The translations under genes were made by a program, and so were the position numbers. The notes beneath the pieces are model-generated. The model searched no databases. It had not been told where the DNA came from and saw only the letters and a list, made by a program, of their open reading frames with translations. A stretch of DNA of 41,307 nt from Candidatus Rokuibacteriota bacterium (lineage in GTDB: Bacteria; Methylomirabilota; Methylomirabilia; Rokubacteriales; CSP1-6). Shown here in pieces: positions 31,804 to 39,413 of this stretch (its first letter is position 1; each line of letters begins with the position of its first letter). The DNA lies in contig JACPCF010000017.1 in assembly GCA_016179965.1 (NCBI GenBank), positions 1 to 41,307 of the forward strand, given 5' to 3'.

Positions 31804-32594
31804 GGCAGCACCGACCCGAGGAAGTAGTCCCAGACGAGGATCAGCACCGAGGAGAGGACCACCGCCTCCGTGGTGGCGCGGGACACGCCCTCGGCGCCGT
31901 GGCCGGTGTAGTAGCCCTTGTAGGCGCAGACCCAGGTGACCACCACCCCGAAACAGAGCGACTTCCAGAAGCCGACCCAGATGTCGGCCATGTCCACGAA
32001 GGTCTGCATCTCGCCGAAGTAGGTCCCCTCCGACAGGCCCAGGAGCCTCACGCCCACCAGGTAGCCCCCGAAGATTCCCACGACGTCGAAGATGGCCGTC
32101 ATCAGGGGGAACGTGATGAGGCCCGCGACGATGACGGGGACGATCAGGTAGCGCATGGGGTTCAGCGCCATGACGGTGAGGGCATCGATCTGCTCCGTGA
32201 TGCGCATGATCCCGATCTCGGCGGTCAGCGCGGAACCCGCTCTGCCGGTCACCATGAGCGCTGCCAGGACCGGCCCGAGCTCCCGGATCAAAGAGAGGGC
32301 GACGGCGGGGCCCAGGAAGGCCTCGGAGCCGAAGCGCGACAGGGTGAGGAAGACCTGGAGCCCCAGCACCATCCCGGTGAACGCGCCGGTGAGAATGATG
32401 ACCGACAGCGAACGGAAGCCGATGAAGTGGATCCGCTGCAGCAGCTGGAGGACCTTGAAGGGCGGGACGAAGGTCCAGACCGCGGCCTGGCCCAGGAAGA
32501 GGCCGAAGCGGCCGAGGGATTCCACGACGTCGAGGGAGATCCGCCCGAGGGCTTCGACGGGGCGGACGAACGTTTCGGAGGGGCCGGTGTTCAT
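31800..32594 (-). CDS. mlaE: MlaE family ABC transporter permease
   Basis: 264 residues from the ATG at 32594, which shares its A with the stop of the squalene-hopene cyclase gene (TGATG). It has an N-terminal amphipathic region and about five membrane helices. Conserved blocks are RELGPVLAALMVTGRAGSAL (near residue 130), AEIGIMRITEQIDALTVMAL and NPMRYLIVP, all characteristic of MlaE. It forms the membrane core for lipid movement. The longer upstream frame overlaps the cyclase gene and is not used. Confidence 0.92.
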   Translation of the reverse strand: MNTGPSETFVRPVEALGRISLDVVESLGRFGLFLGQAAVWTFVPPFKVLQLLQRIHFIGFRSLSVIILTGAFTGMVLGLQVFLTLSRFGSEAFLGPAVALSLIRELGPVLAALMVTGRAGSALTAEIGIMRITEQIDALTVMALNPMRYLIVPVIVAGLITFPLMTAIFDVVGIFGGYLVGVRLLGLSEGTYFGEMQTFVDMADIWVGFWKSLCFGVVVTWVCAYKGYYTGHGAEGVSRATTEAVVLSSVLILVWDYFLGSVLP

Positions 32595-34492
32595 CAGCCT
32601 TGAGCGCTGCGATACACCCCCAATGCCCACAGGGGAAAGTACTTCGCGTACAGGTGGTACTTCAGGAAGAAGACGCGCGGGAACCCCGTCCCGTTCCAGA
32701 AGAGGTCCTCCCAGGAGCCGTCGGGCCGCTGGGTGTCCAGCAGATACCGGATCCCGCGCTCGACGGCGGGATCCGAGACCCGCCCGGCGGCGAAGAGCCC
32801 CAGGAGCGCCCAGGCCGTCTGGCTCGGAATCGAGTCGCCCACGCCGGCGAGTTCGGGGGTGTGGTAGCTGGCCATGCTCTCGCCCCACCCCCCGTCCGGG
32901 TTCTGCTTGGCCTCGAGCCAGCCGACCGCCCGTCGCACGTAATCCTGCGACAGATTCTCACCGACCGCCCGGAGCCCGCGCAGGACGGACCACGTGCCGT
33001 AGATGTGGTTGGCGCCCCACCGGCCGTACCACGACCCGTCCTCCCGCTGGGCGCGCCGGAGGAAGTCGATGCCGCGACGCGCGGGGGCGTAGGTCGGCGC
33101 GAAGCCCAGCGTGCCCAGCAGCTCCAGCGCCCGTCCCGTCAGATCCTCGGTGGAGGGATCGAGGAGCGCGCCGTGGTCGGCGAAGGGGATGTTGTTCAGG
33201 ACGAGCCGGTTGTTGTCGGCGTCGAAGGACCCCCAGCCGCCGTCGCCCCCCTGCATGCCTAGGACCCACCGGAGCCCCCGGTCCACCGCGGCGCGCTTCG
33301 GCTCCGGCGCCTCGATCTTCTGGAGCGCCATCATGACCATGGCGCTGTCGTCCACGTCCGGGTAGAAGTCGTTCCCGTACTGGAACGGCCAGCCGCCCGG
33401 GGGCGTGTCGGGCCGCTTGACGCGCCAGTCGCCCGGCGTCAGGACCTGCTTGTCGATCAGCCACTCGGCGGCCTTTTGGAGGGCCGGATCGTCGGCGGGC
33501 CGGCCCGACTCCACGAGGGCGTTGGCCGCCAGCGCCGTGTCCCACACCGGCGAGACGCACGGCTGGTAGTGCAGGGTGTGGAGGTCCTCGACGGCCAGCG
33601 CCTCGATCTCCTTGAGCTGGCCGCGGATCAGCGGATGGTCGTCCGGATAGCCGAGGCAGCGCAGCGCGAGCACCGCGTTGGCCATGGCTGGGTAAATGCC
33701 GCCGAGCCCGCCCGGCACGCCCAGCCGCTCCTCGAGCCAGAGCCGGGTCGCCTCCACCGCCCTCGCCCGGGCGGGTCGGGCGCCGTGGCGCTCCCAGAAC
33801 TTCAGCGCGTCGTCCACGGCGATGAAGAAGTTCTTCCACGAGATCGGGTGGCGTGTCCGCGGCAGGCGCAGGTGCGCGCGCTCCCGCGGGATCGGCCAGA
33901 GCTCCGCGAGGTCGAGCCCGGGTGGGAGCCGCTTGACGGGTTTCTTGTCCATGAGGATCAGGAGCGGGACGATCACGGTCCGCGACCAGTAGGAGACCTC
34001 GTAGAGGTTGAAGTAAAACCAGCGCGGCAGGAGCATGATCTCTACCGGCATGGACGGCACGCCGGACCAGTCGTACTCGCCGAAGAGCGCAAGGGTGATC
34101 TTGGTGAACACGTTGGCGGCCACGGGGCCGCCGGCCTGGCGGATCAGATTGCGCGCCGCGGCGGTGGCGGGGTCTTCCGGGGAAACACCGGCGAGCTTCA
34201 GAGCGAAGTAGGCTTTGATCGTGGCCGACAGGTCGGCGGGGCCGCTCTCGTAGAGGGGCCAGCCGCCGTCGGGGAGCTGGTGGGCTCTCAGGTAGCGGAC
34301 CGCCTTTCGCTCCCGCTCCCGGTCCACCCGGTCGAGCAGGTGGCAGAGCAGGAGGTACTCGGAAGTGACGGTGCTGTCGGCTTCGAGTTCTCCCCGCCAG
34401 TGGCCGTCGGGGGCCTGGGTGGAAAGGACGAACTCCTGGGCCCGTTGGATGGCCTGGTCCACCATTGAGCGATTGGCGATGAACTTGGGCAT
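32594..34492 (-). CDS. shc: Squalene-hopene cyclase
   Basis: 632 residues, the normal length for the family. The protonating motif is DVDDSAMV (near residue 365), and several QW repeats are seen, such as DGHWRGEL, DGGWGSFD, EDGSWYGRWG, PDGGWGES and RPDGSWEDLFW. It cyclises squalene to hopene/hopanol at the inner membrane surface. It is the first gene of a long minus-strand operon and shares bases with mlaE at its end. It is also called HpnF. The start MPKFIANRS at 34492 leaves 116 bases to the divergent CruF-like gene. Confidence 0.95.
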   Translation of the reverse strand: MPKFIANRSMVDQAIQRAQEFVLSTQAPDGHWRGELEADSTVTSEYLLLCHLLDRVDRERERKAVRYLRAHQLPDGGWPLYESGPADLSATIKAYFALKLAGVSPEDPATAAARNLIRQAGGPVAANVFTKITLALFGEYDWSGVPSMPVEIMLLPRWFYFNLYEVSYWSRTVIVPLLILMDKKPVKRLPPGLDLAELWPIPRERAHLRLPRTRHPISWKNFFIAVDDALKFWERHGARPARARAVEATRLWLEERLGVPGGLGGIYPAMANAVLALRCLGYPDDHPLIRGQLKEIEALAVEDLHTLHYQPCVSPVWDTALAANALVESGRPADDPALQKAAEWLIDKQVLTPGDWRVKRPDTPPGGWPFQYGNDFYPDVDDSAMVMMALQKIEAPEPKRAAVDRGLRWVLGMQGGDGGWGSFDADNNRLVLNNIPFADHGALLDPSTEDLTGRALELLGTLGFAPTYAPARRGIDFLRRAQREDGSWYGRWGANHIYGTWSVLRGLRAVGENLSQDYVRRAVGWLEAKQNPDGGWGESMASYHTPELAGVGDSIPSQTAWALLGLFAAGRVSDPAVERGIRYLLDTQRPDGSWEDLFWNGTGFPRVFFLKYHLYAKYFPLWALGVYRSAQG

Positions 34493-34608
34493 GACGCGCG
34501 GGGCATCTTACCACGGGGCCAGGAAAATCACAAAGGAGGGAGACGACTTTAACCTTGAAAACGTTGACGGCTTTCAGTATCGTGGGTGGGACCTTCGGAA
34601 GGCCATGC
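34493..34608. promoter_or_regulatory. Divergent promoter region between the two hopanoid gene sets
   Basis: The only sizeable gap between two outward-reading operons, so promoters for both are expected here. It has an AT-richer centre (34527-34580) with AAAATCACAAAGGAGGGAG and a TTGACG at 34564-34569, but I cannot find a convincing matching -10 box for either direction. The assignment rests on position. Confidence 0.4.
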
Positions 34609-35355
34609 ATGAATGACCTGGCTACCCTCATGAGCGGGACCCTCGCCCTGCGGCCGTACGTGTTCGTCTTTCTTGCCGTTTATCTGGTGGCGGCCGCGCG
34701 GGACCTAGGCCTCCGGCGCGCCCTGGCCTTCACCGGCTGGGCGTGGGCGGTGGCCTTCGCCGCCGAGTTCGCGTCCACCCGCACGGGGATCCCGTTCGGG
34801 CTCTACCACTACACGGAGGCCACGCGGGGGCAGGAGCTGTTCCTCGCCAACGTGCCCTTCATGGATTCGCTCTCGTTCACCTTCCTCGCCTACGCGTCCT
34901 TCTGCCTGGCGCGCCTCACGCTCGGACGGAGTCGGGGCGGCGCCCTCGTGCTCCTGTCGGGGTTCTTGATGATGCTTCTCGACGTCGTGATCGATCCGCT
35001 GGCGGTCCGGGGGGACCGGTGGTTCCTGGGGCAGATCTTCTACTATCCCGACGGGGGAATCTACTTCGGGGTGCCGCTCTCCAACTTCGTCGGGTGGGCG
35101 GTGGTCGGCTGCGTGATCGTCGGCGGGGCTTCGGCGTTCCTGGCGCTCACCGACGGCGCGCGGCGGCCGGGGCTCGGGGCGGCACTCTACTACGGCGTGC
35201 TCGCCTTCAACCTGGCCCTGACCTGGTGGATCGGCGAGTCGCTGCTGCTCGCCGTGGGCCTCGGGCTCCACGCCGCCGCCGTGCTGGCATTGTGGTCGTT
35301 TGCTTCTGAGCGGGAGGTTCGGAAGGGGAACGGAATCCCCCTCCGAGTGACCTGA
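34609..35355 (+). CDS. CruF-like carotenoid biosynthesis membrane protein
   Basis: About 248 residues with six or seven hydrophobic helices. AAEFASTRTGIPFGLYHYTE (near residue 50) and MLLDVVIDPLA (near 122), then YYPDGGIYFGVPLSNFVGWA (near 145), are conserved in the CruF/DUF422 family, which hydrates carotenoid or isoprenoid ends. I start at the ATG at 34609 because the earlier ATG (34555) adds a leader before the first helix. Its stop overlaps the hpnH start (TGATG). In a hopanoid cluster it may act on squalene-derived or other polyprenoid substrates rather than carotenoids; no carotenoid genes are nearby. Confidence 0.78.
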   Translation: MNDLATLMSGTLALRPYVFVFLAVYLVAAARDLGLRRALAFTGWAWAVAFAAEFASTRTGIPFGLYHYTEATRGQELFLANVPFMDSLSFTFLAYASFCLARLTLGRSRGGALVLLSGFLMMLLDVVIDPLAVRGDRWFLGQIFYYPDGGIYFGVPLSNFVGWAVVGCVIVGGASAFLALTDGARRPGLGAALYYGVLAFNLALTWWIGESLLLAVGLGLHAAAVLALWSFASEREVRKGNGIPLRVT

Positions 35356-36377
35356 TGGCCGTGCCGCTTTCCCAGATGTGGACGGTCGCGACCTACGTCC
35401 TCAAGCAGAGGCTGCGCGGGCTGAAGCGGTATCCGCTGGTGCTGATGCTGGAGCCGCTCTTCCGCTGCAACCTCACGTGCGCGGGCTGCGGCAAGATCCA
35501 GTATCCTGCGCAGATTCTCAAGAAGCACCTGACGCTCGAGCAGTGCCTGAAGGCGGTGGACGAGTGCGGCGCTCCCGTCGTGAGCATACCGGGCGGCGAG
35601 CCGCTCATGTACCCCTCCATCGGCGAGCTGGTGGACGCCCTCGTCCAGCGCAGGAAGTACGTGTACCTCTGCACCAACGCCATCCTGCTGAAGGAGAAGC
35701 TCGAGCAGGGTGTCTTCAGCCCCTCCAAGTACCTCAGCTTCAGCATTCACATGGACGGCTTACGCGAGGAGCACGACGAGGCCGTCTGCCGCGACGGCGT
35801 GTACGACAAGGCGGTGGAGGGGATTAAAGCGGCGCTGACGCGCGGCTTCAGGGTGACCACCAATACGACCCTGTTCGACGGCGCCAACCCGCTCCGGATG
35901 CGGGAGTTCTTCGACGAGATGATGAAGCTCGGCGTGGAAGGGATGATGCTCTCGCCCGGCTACAGCTATTCCAAGGCCCCCGACCAGGAGCACTTCCTCC
36001 GTCGAAGCAAGACGCACGAGCTGTTCTCCAGGATGCTGTCTAACCCCAGGGAGCACTGGAAGTTCAACCAGTCGCCGCTCTTCCTCCAGTTCCTCATGGG
36101 CCAGCGCGACTACGAGTGCACCCCGTGGGGCAACCCGACCTTCAACATGTTCGGCTGGCAGCGCCCGTGCTACCTCCTACAGGAGGGCTACGCCGAGAGC
36201 TTCCGGGATCTCATGGAGAACACCCGCTGGGAGCAGTACGGCCGGAAGAGCGGCAACGAGAAGTGCCAGGACTGCATGGTCCACTGCGGCTACGAGGCCA
36301 CCGCGGTGGATGACACCTTCAGCAACTGGAAGGGCTTCAAAGACACCGTTGTGGCCACCCTGACGGGCAAGCTCTAG
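35355..36377 (+). CDS. hpnH: HpnH, radical SAM adenosyl-hopene synthase
   Basis: 340 residues. The radical SAM cluster is CNLTCAGC (C-x3-C-x2-C, near residue 38), followed by SIPGGEPLMYP (near 78) for SAM binding. The C-terminal part has ECTPWGNPTFNMFGWQRPCY (near 255) and EKCQDCMVHCGYEA (near 303), extra cysteines typical of HpnH. HpnH adds the 5'-deoxyadenosyl radical to hopene, the first step of side-chain elongation. It is translationally coupled to the CruF-like gene. Confidence 0.95.
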   Translation: MAVPLSQMWTVATYVLKQRLRGLKRYPLVLMLEPLFRCNLTCAGCGKIQYPAQILKKHLTLEQCLKAVDECGAPVVSIPGGEPLMYPSIGELVDALVQRRKYVYLCTNAILLKEKLEQGVFSPSKYLSFSIHMDGLREEHDEAVCRDGVYDKAVEGIKAALTRGFRVTTNTTLFDGANPLRMREFFDEMMKLGVEGMMLSPGYSYSKAPDQEHFLRRSKTHELFSRMLSNPREHWKFNQSPLFLQFLMGQRDYECTPWGNPTFNMFGWQRPCYLLQEGYAESFRDLMENTRWEQYGRKSGNEKCQDCMVHCGYEATAVDDTFSNWKGFKDTVVATLTGKL

Positions 36378-36394
36378 ATGTTGCCACGATTCGA

Positions 36395-36453
36395 GCGCGG
36401 GCTTGGCCCGCGCAACCCTGGGGGGAGGCATCGGAAGGGGGGCGAAGCCCCCC
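36395..36453 (+). other. Two strong hairpins between hpnH and the next gene
   Basis: Hairpin 1 is GCGCGGGC (36395-36402)/GCCCGCGC (36406-36413) with a TTG loop. Hairpin 2 is GGGGGGC (36437-36443)/GCCCCCC (36447-36453) with a GAA loop, ending ten bases before the next ATG. Neither is followed by a T tract. They could modulate transcript stability or hide the ribosome site of the next gene. Confidence 0.5.
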
Positions 36454-36463
36454 TCCGAGCAAT

Positions 36464-36805
36464 ATGACGCTGGAAGGCTGGGTGCCCGAGCTCTCCGAGT
36501 CCCTGACCCTCGCCGAGGTGATCGACCTCGCCTTCGATTACCGGGGCAACACCACTGTCGTGAAGGTGGACGGGACCGAGGCGAAGGGGTACATCTTCAA
36601 CCGCAGCAGCGACGCCCCGGAGCCCTTCATCCAGATGTTCGACGTGGCCGGGAACGGACCGATCAAGATCCTGTACTCCGAGATTCGGAACATCAAGTTC
36701 ACCGGCCGGGATATGGCGGCCGGCAACTCCTGGCAGGCCTGGCTCGAGCGCAAGGAGAGGGAAAAGGCCGAGAAGGCGGCTCGCCTCGGCACGGGGCCGG
36801 CGTGA
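36464..36805 (+). CDS. Unknown small protein between hpnH and hpnG
   Basis: 113 residues, soluble, no signal peptide. A beta-rich core (SLTLAEVIDLAFDYRGNTTV, then VDGTEAKGYIFNRSSDAPEP, then IKILYSEIRNIKFTGRDMAA) is followed by a highly charged helix (ERKEREKAEKAARL). The phrase Y-S-E-I-R-N-I-x-F-T-G-x-D suggests a small barrel of the kind used for ligand or RNA binding, but I do not recognise the family. Its stop overlaps the GTG start of hpnG (GTGA), so it is expressed with the hopanoid side-chain genes. Confidence 0.75.
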   Translation: MTLEGWVPELSESLTLAEVIDLAFDYRGNTTVVKVDGTEAKGYIFNRSSDAPEPFIQMFDVAGNGPIKILYSEIRNIKFTGRDMAAGNSWQAWLERKEREKAEKAARLGTGPA

Positions 36806-37518
36806 CCGACGTCCTCGTCCTCACCGCCGTCGAGCTCGAGGCGCGCGGTCTGGCCCGCGAACTCGAGCTCTCCCGCCTCTCCCGCTTCGCGTTTCCCGCG
36901 TACGAGCTTCAGCGAAGCGGCTGCCGGCTCAGGCTCGCCCCCGTCGGCCTTCGGGCTGCGCTCTTGTCCGAGCGCGGGCCCGCCCTCGCTGCCGACCTCG
37001 CCTCGCCCCTGGTCGTCTCGGCGGGGACCTGCGGGGGGCTGGCTCCCGACCTGGAAGCGGGTGACCTGGTTCTCCCCGAGAGCGTCGTCGGCCTCCAGGG
37101 CGAGCGGCTGAACGTGACGCCCGGGGCCCACGCGCTGGCCGTGGGGCTTGCCCCTCAGGCGCGGCGGGGGCTCCTGCTGACCCGGCGCGACGTCCTCGCC
37201 ACGCCGGAGTCAAAGGCCGACAGCTTCCGCGCGACGGGGGCGGCGGCCGTGGACCTCGAATCCGCCCTCATCCTCGCCTGGGCGTCGCGCGAGGGGCGCC
37301 CCTCTCTCGTCGTGCGCGCGGTCGCCGACACGGCCCGTCAGCACCTTCCGGCCGAGCTCGTGGAGCTGGTGACTGCCGAGGGGAGGCTCCGGGCCGGTCG
37401 CGCCGTCGCCCTCGCCCTCACCCGTCCCCAAACCATTCCCCAGGCCCTCCTTCTCCGGCGCGGCACCCGACGGGCGCTTCGGTCCGTCGCCCGGCTCATC
37501 GTCGCGCTCGTCGAGTAG
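36802..37518 (+). CDS. hpnG: HpnG, hopanoid-associated nucleoside phosphorylase-like enzyme
   Basis: 238 residues from a GTG overlapping the previous stop. It belongs to the purine nucleoside phosphorylase/MTAN superfamily: VVSAGTCGGLAPDLEAGDLV (near residue 70) for ribose/base binding and AAVDLESALILAWA (near 150), with the Glu-Ser pair that grips the ribose. HpnG removes adenine from adenosylhopane to give ribosylhopane. Hopanoid family members are around this length. Eighteen bases separate it from hpnA. Confidence 0.88.
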   Translation: MTDVLVLTAVELEARGLARELELSRLSRFAFPAYELQRSGCRLRLAPVGLRAALLSERGPALAADLASPLVVSAGTCGGLAPDLEAGDLVLPESVVGLQGERLNVTPGAHALAVGLAPQARRGLLLTRRDVLATPESKADSFRATGAAAVDLESALILAWASREGRPSLVVRAVADTARQHLPAELVELVTAEGRLRAGRAVALALTRPQTIPQALLLRRGTRRALRSVARLIVALVE

Positions 37519-37536
37519 CGGGCGAGTAGTCCTGCC

Positions 37537-38547
37537 ATGGACGTGCTGGTCACGGGAGGCACCGGCTTCGTCGGGGCCAACCTCGTCCGTGAGCTCCTGA
37601 AGGACGGCGCCCAGGTGCGAGTCCTTGTCCGGCCTCGGAGCCACCGGAGAGCGCTCGAAGGCTGCGACGTCGAGTTCGTGGAGGGAGACCTCCTGGATGC
37701 CGCCTCCTTGAAGCGCGCCGTGGCTGGCGTCAGCGTCGTGTACCACGTCGCCGCCGACTACCGTCTCTGGGCTCCGGACCCGAACGCCCTCTATCGGGCG
37801 AACGTCGAAGGCACGCGCCAGGTCCTCGCTGCGGCGGCTGAGGCCGGCGCCGCGCGGGTGGTCTACACGTCCACCGTCGGCGCCCTCGGTATCCCCAAGG
37901 ACGGCCGCCCCGGAACAGAGACGACGCCGGTGACCCTGGCCGACATGGTCGGCCCCTACAAGCGCTCCAAGTTTCTGGCCGAGCGGGTGGCCGAGGAGTG
38001 GGCCGGCCGCGGGCTTCCCGTCGTCATCGTCAACCCCTCGGCCCCCGTGGGGGCGTGGGACGTGAAGCCTACGCCGACGGGGCAGATGATCGTGGATTTC
38101 CTCAAAGGGAAGATGTTCGCCAGCCTGGACACCGGGCTGAACCTCGTCCACGTCCGGGACGTGGCGCGGGGGCACCTCCTCGCGGCCGAGCGGGGAAAGG
38201 TCGGCGAAAAATACGTCCTCGGGAATCAGAACCTGTCGCTGATGGAAATTTTCCTAATGCTCGGACGCCTCACCGGATTGCGGGCGCCGCGCTTTCGAAT
38301 CCCGTACCCCGTGGCCTGGCTCGCGGCGGCCTCCATGGAAGGCTGGGCGCGGGTCGCCGGCGGGGAGCCGCGCGTGCCGCTCACGGCGGTACGAATGGCG
38401 AAAAAGCGGATGTACTTCGACCCGTCGAAGGCGGTGAGGGAATTGGGCCTGCCCCAGACCCCGGTGGAGGAGGCGCTGAAGGAGGCGGTTGACTGGTTCG
38501 TCGCCCGCGGCTACGCGACACTCCCCGCGCGGAGGTCGGTCGCATGA
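37537..38547 (+). CDS. hpnA: HpnA, hopanoid-associated NAD-dependent epimerase/dehydratase
   Basis: 336 residues. N-terminal cofactor motif VLVTGGTGFVGANLV, then YHVAADYRLWAPDPNALYRA (near residue 68), typical of HpnA, and the catalytic YKRSK (Y-x3-K near 141) with T in STVGALG. It is an extended SDR of the dihydroflavonol-reductase type found in most hopanoid clusters; its precise reaction is unproven. Its stop overlaps hpnD (ATGA). Confidence 0.92.
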   Translation: MDVLVTGGTGFVGANLVRELLKDGAQVRVLVRPRSHRRALEGCDVEFVEGDLLDAASLKRAVAGVSVVYHVAADYRLWAPDPNALYRANVEGTRQVLAAAAEAGAARVVYTSTVGALGIPKDGRPGTETTPVTLADMVGPYKRSKFLAERVAEEWAGRGLPVVIVNPSAPVGAWDVKPTPTGQMIVDFLKGKMFASLDTGLNLVHVRDVARGHLLAAERGKVGEKYVLGNQNLSLMEIFLMLGRLTGLRAPRFRIPYPVAWLAAASMEGWARVAGGEPRVPLTAVRMAKKRMYFDPSKAVRELGLPQTPVEEALKEAVDWFVARGYATLPARRSVA

Positions 38548-39413
38548 ACGCCGGCCAGCTGGTCTCTCGCCTGACCCGCAAGAGCCGGTCCAACTTCTAC
38601 TATGCTTTCCTCCTCCTGCCGCGGCCGCAGCGCGAGGCAATGTACGCCGTCTACGCGTTCTGCCGGATCGTGGACGACGTGGTGGACGCCGGCGGGGACC
38701 CGGAGGTCCAGCGCAAGGCGCTGGCGCACTGGCGCCGCGAGGTCGCGCGCTGCTTCGAGGGCACCCCGGAGGAGCCGGTGACCCAGCGCCTCGCTGAAGC
38801 GGTCCGCGCGTTCCCGATCTCCCGGGCTGCGCTGGAGGAGATCATCAACGGCGTCGAGATGGACCTGGATCGGTCGAGCTACGAGACGTTCGACGAGCTC
38901 TACCCGTACTGCTACCGGGTCGCGGGGGCCGTGGGGCTGTGCTGCATCGAGATCTTCGGGTACGCCGACCCGCGGGCCCGCGACTACGCGGTGAACCTCG
39001 GGGTCGCGCTCCAGCTCACCAACATCCTGCGCGACGTCCAGGCCGATGCCCAGCAAGGGCGCGTCTATCTCCCCGCCGAGGATCTCCGGCGCTTCGGCGT
39101 GACCCCCGAGGACCTGAGGCTGGGTCGCTACACGCCCCAGTTCGTCGAGCTGATGGAGTTCGAGGCGCTGCGGGCGCGGGGGTTTTACCGTCGAGCCTGG
39201 GAAACGCTGCCCGAGGGCGACGCGCGCCGGCTCTTCGCGGCGGAGATCATGGGGCGCATCTACTTCGCCCTCCTCCGGGCCATCGAGGCGCGGCGGTACC
39301 GCGTCTTTGACGGCCGCCTCTCGGTTCCCGTCTCCACGAAGCTCGCGATCGCCCTCAGGTGCTGGGCGGGGGCGCGGCTGGGGGCCGGGGCCCGCCGGCG
39401 GGAGGTCGCATGA
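38544..39413 (+). CDS. hpnD: HpnD, presqualene diphosphate synthase
   Basis: 289 residues with both aspartate-rich metal sites of the squalene/phytoene synthase family: CRIVDDVVDAGGD (near residue 46) and LTNILRDVQADAQQGRVYLP (near 153). HpnD joins two farnesyl diphosphates to presqualene diphosphate, which HpnC and HpnE then convert to squalene. Neither hpnC nor hpnE is in the window; they may lie beyond the right end. The stop overlaps the start of the next dehydrogenase gene. Confidence 0.9.
   Translation: MNAGQLVSRLTRKSRSNFYYAFLLLPRPQREAMYAVYAFCRIVDDVVDAGGDPEVQRKALAHWRREVARCFEGTPEEPVTQRLAEAVRAFPISRAALEEIINGVEMDLDRSSYETFDELYPYCYRVAGAVGLCCIEIFGYADPRARDYAVNLGVALQLTNILRDVQADAQQGRVYLPAEDLRRFGVTPEDLRLGRYTPQFVELMEFEALRARGFYRRAWETLPEGDARRLFAAEIMGRIYFALLRAIEARRYRVFDGRLSVPVSTKLAIALRCWAGARLGAGARRREVA

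Noticed and set aside
30094-31827. A 577-codon plus-strand frame across mlaC, mlaD and mlaF
   Set aside because: Its composition is that of a complement of real genes, and it crosses several confident gene boundaries on the other strand.
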